A stretch of 64,000 bases of DNA, from assembly GCA_017354895.1 (NCBI GenBank), contig CP071494.1:3968001-4032000 (forward strand), written 5' to 3'. Origin of the DNA: Podospora comata. Taxonomy: Eukaryota; Ascomycota; Sordariomycetes; Sordariales; Podosporaceae. Made by a program: the position numbers and the translations under genes. Positions 1 to 10,580 of the stretch are shown one piece after another. The notes beneath the pieces were generated by a model, which worked only from the letters and a program-made list of their open reading frames with translations, was not told the DNA's origin and ran no database searches. Position 1 is the first letter of the stretch. The number at the start of each line of letters is the position of its first letter.

Positions 1-2045
1 CAACGATCAATGATGTTCCAAGCTTTGCTCCGTGCATGGAAGGAGAGAAAAGTTGACCAATGCAAGCGCTTCAAAACGGTGAGGGTGGAAGGATGCCTTT
101 CCCGCAGCCCATTAAATGGAAAGGGGCCATTTGCCCCACCACTGCCTCCTTCCTTGCCCACCCTCGGGGTTCACCGTGTGAGGGCCGTGCTGTTTGATTG
201 GCTCATTTCGCTCCAGACACCACGCCGGGCGTGCAATGCAAGATCAGGGACAGGCCATGGCATCGTGGCATGAAAGATTTCGCCAGAGCAAGCACTCACC
301 TGCCGAACGGAATGTCACCCTTTTTTTTTTTTATTATTTTATTTTTTGAACGCTGCTAATTTCAAGCTTTTTGCGACCGTGTTTGGGGGAACTTCTCACG
401 CTTCTTTCAGGAGTCAACGGTTCGGTTCTGTTTTACCAGTCCGTTTCATTTCGATATGCCAGTGGGTTCTCCCAAGGAACTAGCCGACGTTCTGGCCCCT
501 TATAAACAACTCCTTGCTATCCCGTAGTACACTCCGTTAAACATACATAACTCACCCTCCAAATATATCCAAGCAAAAGGACTCTTTGTGTGCCGTGTAC
601 CGGTATCTCTGCATCTGCAACTCTCGATCTCCCTCTCATGCAGCACAGAACAGAACGGGTGGCTTACGCCAGGACCTCCCACTGGATGCGCCAACACTCC
701 TTATCAGACGACAACAACAACACCCACCTGCTGTTTCAGCCTCTGTGTCTTGCCGTTACGAATCCACGTTGGCTAGCTATCCCGACTAAAATCTTCTCAT
801 GATATTCATAGTCCAACCTGCATAAGCACACTGCAACTAGACACTAGCAACCGCAAAAGACCCCGCCGTATTCAGCTGAACAGCGATCTGATCTCTTTCG
901 CCTCATCTCACCAGCCGACCAGCACGCACTTACACTAAGACTGATACTGACAACACCACAGCATCTGCAGCACAACAAACACACAGGCACAGAATCCATC
1001 ATCGGATGGACCACATGGCCAGCAACACCGGCCGGGCCCCAAAGCAAGCAACCATATCAATCAACCACGTTCACTGCCCGCCGCTGACAACCACTAATCT
1101 CGACCCTACCCCGCATCTTCCTCACTGCTGATCCCCCTTCTTCCACAAGCGTGACAAGCAAAAAACAAGCTTCACAACCTGTCGATAGTTAGTTACCTGA
1201 TTGACTGGCCCTGTGTGTGACTACAGGAATATCCTGTGGCAATAAGCTCTTCCATGTCCCGAATAAATTGCACCGCCCACAGGCTGTCGTACTTTTTATA
1301 CAAGGTGCATGTGAGGTGTAAGTGATGCCCAATGGCGATCTTCCTTTCATTCGGAAACAACCAAGACATCCAGATAGGAAACCCCAAATCACCGGATACC
1401 AAACTTTTTTGGTACAGAGGTAGCATTATGATGCTATCACTTTTAATGTCACGCCCCTCAGACTATCTTGCTACGAGTGCACATTTTTACGGACGTTCGG
1501 ACCTTGTTGTCCGGCCGGCCAGCGTTGAACACCAACCCCATATTTTGTCATCCATCACCAGATCCAAAAAGATCTACAGCCCAGGTCCCGAGGCAGACCA
1601 CATAAATAGAAAAGTTCGCCTTCCACACAGCCCGATGCTCAGATCGCCACATTTAACTGTTGAGGGTCAGTGGTATTCACTCAGACTGCCAGAACGCACA
1701 TGATTCAATGCGCCATCAGGTACCGTAGCAACCTGTTGTCGACCCCATCACCAAGTAAACAAGACATAGCACTTGCAGCTGTTGAGCCTTCCTTATGCTG
1801 TCTATGGTGCACCATCAGCCAACTCAACAAAGTCCACTTCAGCCCGGCTCAACCATCAAACATAGCTCCAAATAATCACATTTCAAACACATCTTCATTT
1901 CATGCCTAGTACAATGATGTTGATACGCTACATAAACAAATACGTTTCAACCCACACCTTAATGTTCCCCCCCCCTACCTTCTGGTCTATCGTCCGCGGC
2001 GCTGCCATCAAACTGTCTTTTTTTTGTTCAAGTTTCCATCACTGC
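1..2045. other. Intergenic region without a recognisable gene
   Basis: This stretch lies downstream of RAI1, which ends at 2046 on the minus strand. No open frame here resembles a known family; the longest ATG-led frame (1332-1703, plus, 123 codons) has no recognisable motif. There is a T/A-rich patch near 320-348 and a 7-bp hairpin (TACCAAA/TTTGGTA) near 1397-1414, both of a size expected by chance. It probably holds the promoter or 3' end of a gene left of the window, but nothing here proves it. Confidence 0.5.
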
Positions 2046-3505
2046 CTACCCATCTTGAGGCTGATTACTTGACGCAAGTCTTGTCCTCCAGTTCACAAAC
2101 TCGTCCGTTAAAATTCTTCCATGACCCGTCTCTTCGACCTTGAACAACTCGACAGCCTTTGACTTCGCATCGAATCGAATCCTCCACACTCCTGACTGTT
2201 GAGGGTCGGCCTTGATTACTTGTTGGATCCCTATTGACATCACCAGTCAGTTGAAATGTCACCCAAACCAAAAAAAACAAGAGAAAGCCTTAAAAGATAA
2301 CTAACGGCCTTTAAAGATAATTCAAAGGCTTATTAATTTTCTTTCCAAGCCTTTTACTATATTACAGGAAGGGTAAGTAGATAGGTAGGGAGGGGGGCAG
2401 TAAGAAAATAAGAGCACTCTGTGATGGTTCTCTCAACAACAAAGATGGACAACTTACAATCCAATATCTCCGACGCAAAATTGACGCACACCCACGGCAT
2501 CCACGGCCACTGCCCGCCATCCCTCTCCCTCCTCACCCTCTCATCAATCTCCTTCGTCTCATACTCTTCGCACGAAACCAACATCCCCTTCTTATCCCTC
2601 CAACCAACAACAATCTTCGGCACCCCCAGCAAAAATGACTGCGCCCAAAACTTCATCAGTTTTTTGTTGAATTGGAACTTATCCCTCGGGCTCTGGATGA
2701 CTTTGGACGTCTTCAGCTCCACCCAGTTGATCTTAGCCCCCGGCTCCTTTGGCTTCATATCCCATATAGCATCCACCTCCCCCCCAAAGCAGAGAACCTT
2801 CCCCCCTATCTCTGACCTCACAACAGAGCAATACTGTTCCTTGTTGCTCACCACCTCGTCGCCCCTATTCTCAATCACCTCCCTGGACGTCTCCGCCCAC
2901 GGCCGCGGTATCGTAGCCAGCGTCTCAAACTTGTAACCCCAAAACGTCATTTCTTCCTGTGATATTGGACCTTTCCACCCTGAATTCTGCTTGGCTTTCT
3001 TTTCGGCAGCAAAAACCCAGTTCTCTTCGATGAAGATGCAGTCTTGGAAGAGCGTGGCGTTCATTTCGAAGCCGTCGTCGTCGTCATACGGATAGGGGGC
3101 GATCAGGAATTTGGTCATCATGCCTCGCCACGTGACGAACTTGGCGTCGATGGGCTGGTTGGTTTGCTGCTCGTGGTGGGCGATGGCTGTGAGGAGGCTG
3201 TCGAGGTGCTCGTCTTGGCTGTCGTGCTTGTCGAACTTGTCGAAGCCGGCGGAGAGGTTGGCGGGGAGGGCGGGGGGTTGAGGTGGGTAGTACCATTTGA
3301 TAGAGGAGTCGTCGAGGCGGAGGTTGTGGTTCTTGTCGTAGGAGAAGCAGGTGAATTCCTGGGCGAGAAGTTAGTATGTTTATAGCGTGAAGGGGTGAGT
3401 GGTCATCGGTCTTACTCTGGGTCTCTTAACAGGTGCTTGTGTGGTGGCTGCTGTGAGGCGGATGACATCGATGGGGAATCGAGCTACACTGCTGTTTTGT
3501 GCCAT
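2046..3505 (-). CDS. RAI1: RAI1/DXO-family decapping nuclease (Rat1-interacting protein)
   Basis: Three exons give 391 residues: 3505-3416, 3358-2458 and 2230-2046. The protein belongs to the Rai1/DXO family, nuclear enzymes that remove incomplete or non-canonical 5' caps and activate the exonuclease Rat1. Family active-site motifs are visible: GGEVDAIWD (E224 and D226 as metal ligands) and WVELKTSK (E244, K246). The C-terminal exon carries the conserved ELFKVEETGHG and FVNWR blocks. The ATG at 3505 opens MAQNSSVARFPIDVIRL and keeps phase across intron 1 (51-57 bp range, TACTAAC branch near its end). Intron 2 (2231-2457, 227 bp) is long for this genome and AT-rich. Reading through it would stop near 2357 and lose the conserved C-terminus. 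The joined sequence EILDWIQQV restores the family pattern, which supports the splice. RAI1 diverges from SEC8 across 663 bp. Confidence 0.95.
2231..2457 (-). other. RAI1 intron 2, AT-rich with internal repeats
   Basis: Inferred intron with donor GTAAGT at 2457 and acceptor TAG at 2231-2233. It contains two near-identical 14-mers, GCCTTAAAAGATAA (2287-2300) and GCCTTTAAAGATAA (2307-2320). It also contains an 8-bp inverted pair, AAAGGCTT (2324-2331) and AAGCCTTT (2347-2354). At 227 bp it is about four times the length of most introns in the window. Confidence 0.85.
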
Positions 3506-4168
3506 TTTGGGGAGAGGTGTTTGATGAGTGGCTGGTCAAACTAGGGATATGTCGTGCTGCCGATGTCATCTACAACCCAGCACCTTAAAATGATAGTGCT
3601 GAAAAATTGTTAACTTGAGAGAAAGCCTCTCAAGATGCAAACGAGTTTGAGGGCGGGATGAATGAGTGTAAATCCGAGATAGCTTGGCTGCTGGCCCCAG
3701 CCCAAGGAAACAGCAATCCACTGTACCTTGCAGGCGTATCAGGGAATAGCTTACAGCTTGAAGGTTGGTATACAGCAAGCAAAATCACGAAATAATTGTA
3801 CTGAATGACTGTTCAAGAATAGAGATTCTGTGGATTCAAACTCATGACATTATTACAGGGCATCTATTAAACAAAGCGATCTGATGGCAGATACCAAGTA
3901 CCTTGTTGAACAGGTACCCCTCGCGAGTGGGTCCCCGCCTGCATTCCCGCATGGGGGAGGTGCATTGCTTGACAGGGGCCAGACGGCAACAGAGAATACC
4001 AACGACCATCAACAAGAGCTCCGACGACTTCACACATCACCATACTCAGGAGCTCGGAGGCGCCGGCCTCACCACGCAGCTCGACTTGACCCCATCACCA
4101 GAGAATGATCCGATAATGAAGAACGCTCGAACTCGGTAGCCAGCAGCCTAGGATCCTCGAATTACACA
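3506..4168. promoter_or_regulatory. Bidirectional RAI1/SEC8 promoter region
   Basis: This 663-bp gap separates the divergent starts of RAI1 and SEC8 and must hold both promoters. An ATG at 3884 opens a 74-codon frame that ends at 4108, 60 bp before the SEC8 start, so it would be an upstream ORF if the SEC8 transcript starts early enough. No clear TATA element was recognised. Confidence 0.6.
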
Positions 4169-7100
4169 ATGGCCAACCGTTATGGCCAGTCGTACCGCAA
4201 CGGCGGCAACTATGGAGGTGGTGGAGGAGGAGGAGGAGGAGGAGGTTACGGCAATCTCAGTCGCCAGGACGAAGAGTACGACCCATACGGGGAGGGATAT
4301 GGCAGCGACCGGTTCACGCCGCCACCACCACGTCAGGCGGTGAACCAAAGCGCAGCTCCAAACTCAAATTCGGACTCGGTCCAGTCTCGCTCCCGACAAC
4401 CACCTCCGCCCTCACTCCGGAATGGGCCACCACCACGATCTGCCCAGCGCAACGAACGCGCCATGCAGCGATCCGCCCCAGAGACCAACGCCGAGCGCGA
4501 GATGGGGAGGGTGCTCGAGCTGATCAAGCAGGAATGGCCAGCCATGCTGGAGAACGACTGCATCCCCGTACAGCTGGCGCTACAGCTGCTCGATACCAGC
4601 TCGGTCGGCCGCGCCCACGAATATCGCAACTTTCGCCAAACGCACCAGTATCTGCAAGACTCGCTCAAGAAGATTGTCCACGAGTACCACCAGGGCTTCA
4701 ACAGCTCCATCGGAACCTTCCACAAGATTCAGGGCAGCATCCAGGCCTCGCAGAAAAAGGTGCGCTCCTTGAAGGAGTCTCTAGCCACATCAAAAACGGC
4801 TCTATGTGCGACAGACCCGGAACTGAAAAAGCTACACGCGACATCTCGCATGTATGACGATGTGCTACAGACATTAAACGAGCTAGATGATTTGCGGACG
4901 GTGCCGGATCAGTTGGAAGCCAGAATATCCGAGAAGCGCTTCCTCACGGCCGTCGAAGTGTTGCAAAATGCGTTGCGCAAACTAACGAAACCAGAATTGG
5001 ACGGGATTGGGGCGCTGAGTGACTTGCGCAGCTATCTTGCCAACCAGGAGACGGCACTGATGGAAATCTTGGTCGAGGAACTGCACGAACATCTCTACTT
5101 GAAATCCCCCTACTGCCAGGAGCGGTGGCAGAATCTCACCAAACATCATGGAGCTATGAACGAGGCATTCCAGGATACTTCCAACCTTGCCCCATTTCAT
5201 ATCATTTTCGAGTCCATCGATTGGGACCGGTCTGTGACTGAGGATCCCCAAAAGAATCCCGAGGCCGATACTTTCTACTATATTACGCTCTTGGTTGAAT
5301 CTTTGAACAGATTGGGCAGGTTAGAAACTGCCGTCGATATGCTGAAGCAACGACTGCCTGTTGAGCTCTTTGCTGTTGTCAACGAGACGATCAACGATAT
5401 CGACCAGAAGCATCCTAGCTCATTACGTGGTGGATCGAACGGCTCTAACGGGTTACATATATATGGCCAGCGGGAGACCCAGATGAGGGCAGATGTCATC
5501 TATGACCTGCTCTGGACTCTCTATGGCAAATTCGAGGCGATCGCCGAAGGCCACCGTGTGTTCCACGAGTCGATCAAGTCCCTCATCCGACGTGAGGGAG
5601 CCGGCAACAATATTGCTCTTCTGGGAAGTTTCAAGGAACTGTGGAATCTCTACCAGAACGAAATCCGCTCGCTGTTACACAACTATGTCACTACCGACGC
5701 TGATGTGTACCAGTTCCGCTCGTCACCGAGACCAGGCGGTGGTTTGAATGGCCATATGGACGCCAGGGAACACCTCTTCAAGTTCTCGGAAGCGGACGCC
5801 AAGTCGGCGGAGATGACGGCCGAATATGAAGCACTGGATAATATTATTCAGAATGCTGTCCCTGGTTTGACTTCCAATTCTGGAAAAAACAGCAAGAAGT
5901 CCACATTGGTGGTGCCACGGTCGGATGCTGCGGCGACAAGGAAGAGCTTGGGGGCTGGGTATGGCAGAGAGCAGAGCAGTGGGACATACAAGTCGCTTGT
6001 TGAGCCGAGTGTCTTCAACATGAGCCTACTGTTGCCACCGACGCTTGTCTTTTTGCAGCGTCTGAAAAGCATCGTGCCCCCTGGATCTGACCTGGCGACG
6101 AGCACGTTGACGTCTTTTCTGGACAACTTCCTTGTCAACGTATTCCAGCCTCAACTTGATGAGACTCTTGGCAAGCTCAGTGATACCGTCTTTGGGGAGG
6201 CGGATGCTTTCTTGCAAGACTCGGAATGGGCCCATCTCGCCAAGAGACCTATTTTCAAGGGGACAACCGCCTTCTTTACGGTCATCACAGCCTTCTGCCG
6301 CATGCTGGGGACGATCCCACATGATCAGGCTCTCAGCTCACTGATCATCACTCAGATGTTGAGATACTACGACCGCTGCTTCAACTGGTACAAAGCTCTT
6401 GTCACCAAAACCCAAGAAGAAGCATCCACTTCCGAAGAACTCCGTGCCTCGGCAGTCATGGCACTGGAACCTAGTGAGATCCACGACACGGTGATGAGCC
6501 TCTGGAAGGCAGAGACGTCGGGAGCAACAGAAGAGTTCGAGGAGCTTCTCCGGAAAGAAGCGGGCTTGTTGATTGCTAAAGCGAACGAACAAAAGCTGGA
6601 GGCAAGCGATATCATCCAGGACAGGGATACGATCTCGTCGCTGTGCCTGCTGTACACGAGCATGAAGTGGCTCACGGTTAAGGTTATGGGCCTGCGGCAC
6701 ATCACGAAGAACGAGAACGACACGTCAACCAAGCCGTCGGCGGCGACGCTGCCGAAGCCGGAGAAGAAGAGGTGGACGTTGCTGAATGACCCTAATAAGG
6801 CCACGGCGGAGGAGGGGCCGGTGTACCTGCCTATGACGCAGGAGACGGTGCAGTATGTTTTTTGTCTCTCCTCTTTGTCCCTCCTCTTTGTTTGGCTCAG
6901 TATACTAACATTTTGATCTAGATCCTTCGACAGCATCCTAACTTCTTACGAGGAACTCGCCTCCATATCCCTCCGCACCCTTCACATGGAGGTCCGCTGT
7001 CGGATCGTCCACTCCCTCTCCCTCGCCCTTTCCCCTACCATCACAGCACCCTACACCCTCGACCAAATCGTCACGGAACCCGACCAAGAAATCTTGTCCC

Positions 7101-7597
7101 TCAACGCGGAGATGGTCGCCTACGATGAAACCACCACCCGGTATCTCCGCGAACGAGAAGTCCTCTTCATCCGCCGTGGACTGGGTCTGTTGATAAACGC
7201 CTATCTCATCAAGATCGCGCCCGTGGTGTCCCACCCGATGAACCTCAACGGCTGCGGGAGGATGAAACTGAACGTGAGGGTGTTGCAGCAGAACCTGAAG
7301 AACATTGAGGAAGGTGTGGACTTGGGGAGGGCGATGGGGTATTTTGAGTTGTTTGAGAAGGGGCCGGATGCGATTGTTGAGCGGGCGAAGCAGGATGCTG
7401 GGCGGCAGCAGGGGGGGGGGAGTAGCGAGGAGACGGGGAAGAAGGGGGAGGGGTATAGCTATGATGAGCTGAAGGCGCTGCTGGAGCTGTGCTATAGTGA
7501 GCAGCTGGCTGATCGGGAGAGGGGGGTGGCGGCGCAGGCGAAGAGGCAGTTGGGGGAGAGGTTGTTGGGGTTGAGTGAGTATATGTGGCAGCAATAG
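4169..7597 (+). CDS. SEC8: Exocyst complex component Sec8
   Basis: Two exons (4169-6852 and 6922-7597) give 1,119 residues, normal for filamentous fungal Sec8. Sec8 is a core subunit of the eight-protein exocyst, which tethers secretory vesicles to the plasma membrane at growing hyphal tips. A low-complexity head contains a glycine run (about residues 17-27) and a proline/arginine-rich stretch. The Sec8 N-terminal domain follows at about residues 108-245, with the family-typical NFRQTHQYLQDSLKKIV and FHKIQGSIQASQKKVR segments. The rest is a long helical rod of the CATCHR type. The 69-bp intron (GTATGT donor, TACTAAC branch, CTAG acceptor) is phase 2 and joins VQSFDSILTSYEEL. A run of ten G at 7411-7420 lies inside the coding sequence near the C-terminus. 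The start was chosen as the first ATG of the frame that precedes the glycine-rich head. Confidence 0.96.
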
Positions 7598-7965
7598 TTT
7601 TTAGAGGGGGGTGTTTAAATCTTTTTGGGGGGGTTATGGTATGATAGGAATGAGAAATGGTTGAAATGTGAGCGGTGGTGTGTTTACTTGGTGATGGGTT
7701 TGAGAAGAGGTGCTGTGGCATTCTGGTCTGTGCAGTTGAGTATTTTACTCCAGGAAGAGAACCGTTATCGGAGTATGATTCGCTGGTGTAGAGCACGAAA
7801 TATGTTTTTAAGTGCCTCCTTCGGACTTACAAGTTTTTCAAGTAAGGTTATGAGGACTTGACAGGAATCCTACAGCGAGGACTAGTGTGTGGCTCTGTCT
7901 CAGCCTTCACATCAACCTGACAGTGGATCAACTTGTAATGTTGGCTGGCTACTTACGCAAAATCC

Positions 7966-8122
7966 TGTGTCTTCGATAAGACACGAGGAGCTGTGTCTTA
8001 ACAGCTCTTGTCTGACCTACGAAGTGCCATCTTGTACATGTGACTTGCCTATACAGTATTTATCACATGTAGCTATTCGGAAACGAACACCCTCGTTTGG
8101 TGTGAGGGTGACTCTCACACCT
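7966..8122. other. Cluster of perfect short hairpins with alternative pairings
   Basis: Read on the plus strand, GTGTCTT (7967-7973) pairs with AAGACAC (7978-7984) around a CGAT loop. TAAGACAC (7977-7984) can instead pair with GTGTCTTA (7993-8000). AGGAGCTGT (7986-7994) can pair with ACAGCTCTT (8001-8009), with one G-U. TACATGTGA (8035-8043) pairs with TCACATGTA (8063-8071). AAACGA (8081-8086) pairs with TCGTTT (8093-8098). GGTGTGAG (8099-8106) pairs with CTCACACC (8114-8121), while ACACC (8087-8091) can compete for GGTGT. Whether it is transcribed is unknown. Confidence 0.45.
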
Positions 8123-8903
8123 GTACCATGCCTCTTCCTAATGCTAGGAGTGTTCTCTGTACAAATATTAGAGAGACTTTAGCTCAGAGAGATGCCAATC
8201 TTCCACTGTCCACGGGAACACAGGCATATACTTATCGCCTTCTCTACTATCTCACTTCCTCATTGACTTCATTGATTCCCATAACTGCAAAATCACTGTC
8301 AAACAGGGACAGAAAGATACATACTAACCAGTCACACTGCGGAAGCAGGATCCAGTACGATCTAGCAGGTGCCATTCTGACTCACCACTTTCTAGATCAT
8401 CTGGCGTCAATCCATGAAGTTGGAACCTTAAGATAGAAGCTCTGTGTCTCTTGTCTCATGCTAGTTCGAGGAAGTTGTCATTAACACCAACAACACCTGA
8501 TAGGAATCTGTGGACAACCACATGTGGGTAGATCTTTTGCTTTCTGTTTTGGTCTTGGTAGAGACTCTGGCCATTTGTTGATACATGTGCCCATCATTCA
8601 CACCAGAAGAGCAGGGGTGGCATATGATGGATATCAGCGCACTCGACATTGGGAACCGAATCTTTTCGTCTCTATGCCCGTCGCATTTTAATTCTGTGGT
8701 GTTGGAGGTGTTGCTCCCGGTGGATTTCAGTCAAGTTGCTCCTAGGGCTTCTGCCCTGTGGCCCACAGGTCAGGTTTGTTGATAGGGATAGGTTTTTGCT
8801 CTCCGGAGCTGATTTTCGTAGTGCTGAACAATATCATCACTTTTCTCACAGCTCTGCTGGCGCCTCACATGTGGCCGGCACCTGACATGTACCAGCCACC
8901 ATA

Positions 8904-8920
8904 GGATACCTAAGGTATCC
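8904..8920. repeat. 17-bp dyad GGATACC-TAA-GGTATCC
   Basis: Two perfect 7-bp arms flank a TAA centre. Just upstream, two similar 18-mers each contain ACATGT: one starts at the GCGCCTCACATG segment and the next at GCACCTGACATG (about 8860-8895). They could be protein binding sites, but none was matched to a known factor. Confidence 0.4.
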
Positions 8921-10136
8921 AAAGCAACACCAGACCCAACAACACTATGCCTCCAAACCCTCAAAACAACACTTCACCTTTGCCACCATCACCATATCCC
9001 CTCCCACCCCTGACTAAGTCTCTTTCTCCCTCGGCGCCAAAGTAAACAAACACAAACCACTTCCCTTCCCTTCCCCCCGGCGGCCGCCCCTTTTCGCCTC
9101 CCCCCTTTCCCAACCCATCAACAATACCACCCTCGCCACCCGCCCACCCAACATCCGCCGACCCTCATTCCCTCCCGTCATCACGTAACATCTAGAAGCC
9201 CGCGAAGCCTTCCATTCCAGCTGAAAGAAAGTTTCATGTTAATCATCACATCACCCACCCCAATCCCCCTACCTCCACAGAAGAAAATTTCGAACCTTCC
9301 ACCCAAACTTCCCCTTTCAGCAAACAAGTCCGACCTCACCGCAAATGTTCGTTTTTCATCCTCATCCCAAACGCTTAGGATAAATTACCCACCAAACTTT
9401 TATTACGTACGTACCTAGTAACACGAGCCAACCACCCTAGATGGCTAGCTGGGAACAATTTACCTAACACCCTACCCCAGCTAAAGACCTGTAGATCGAC
9501 TTGCCTAGTCTCCCCTCTATCAACCTGGAGAGAAAAACGCTAGACCGTTCTCGCCGTCGTCAACAAAATATTAATAAAAAAACTAGCTGAGCACTGCTAA
9601 GGAAGGGTCTAAGATTTGTATAACCTCGTAACAGCCTCTGGACGGCCTTTGCTCTCGTGCCTAGATTTTGCTAGTCGGGGGGTTCACTTTAGAGCTAATT
9701 GCCACCTAGGCACAGACAGGCATGCCACAGACCAAACACCACGAGGCCAAGCACAAATGAAAACAAAAGGATCGAGACCCTCTCTTTCTTCAGAACAAGA
9801 TCCTTTTGGCTAGCCCGCCTAGCGTGAATCAGATCGTCGTTTGACTTATGGGTCAAGTGCGTATAGATCAGGGTCCAATGGCAGTCCAGGCGTGCCGGGT
9901 GAAGATCTGAATAGCTTCCTTATTTTTTTTCTTATTTTTTTTCTTTCTTTTTTTGCGGAGAGCAGTCCAAAATTGGTAGTCAAGGGTTAATTATGAGGGG
10001 TGTAAGTTTAGTGCAGTTAGTGCCCCTCCGTATCTAGTTCGAAACTTTTACTCTGGACAAAAAGAGAACGGTGTGAGTGTGAAGCAGCCTTTGGGCCTCG
10101 AGAACTGGCCTTCCTACTGCACACCCAAGGGGATAG

Positions 10137-10241
10137 ATAGGTAGTAGGTATGTGAGTTTGTTCACACCGCTTTCTGTGAACAACCACAAAATTCTATCTC
10201 CGATACCTAGCTTATTAGTCACTTGCCATAGGTAGTAGGTA
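10137..10241. repeat. 14-bp direct repeats flanking a 9-bp hairpin
   Basis: ATAGGTAGTAGGTA occurs exactly at 10137-10150 and 10228-10241. Between them TTGTTCACA (10158-10166) pairs perfectly with TGTGAACAA (10175-10183) around an 8-base loop. There is no coding context. Confidence 0.6.
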
Positions 10242-10307
10242 CAGTACGCAACAAGCATATGTAGGAACTTTCAACAAGCCTTGCCCCTTTCTATCTGCAT
10301 TTGTATG

Positions 10308-10313
10308 GTGTGT

Positions 10314-10344
<31 letters not shown>
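10308..10344. repeat. TG-rich microsatellite
   Basis: A run of TG dinucleotides interrupted by TATG units. It lies in the long non-coding gap. Confidence 0.8.
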
Positions 10345-10345
<1 letters not shown>

Positions 10346-10553
10346 CTCAACAGACTTTTCTTCCCCCCCTCTCTGCCTGCCGGAGCTCCATACATAGAAA
10401 GATTCACGGACATCTCTGCCGACAACTAGAGACAGTACCAAAGCAGCTGAGGCTATTGTAGACTAGAGAGCTGAAACTTTCAAGACAACGACTCTCGCCT
10501 CGGCAGTCCATCCGGTAGCTTCGTAACAGCTGTCAGGTTAGGTATTGTCTGTG

Positions 10554-10580
10554 TGGTGGTGGTGGTGGTGGTGGTGGTGG
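10554..10580. repeat. (TGG)9 microsatellite
   Basis: Nine perfect TGG units in non-coding DNA upstream of the AZF1-like gene. Confidence 0.9.

Noticed and set aside
3826-3850. GGATTCAAACTC near the SEC8 promoter, resembling a tRNA T-loop
   Set aside because: The flanking bases cannot form the five-pair T-stem in either direction.
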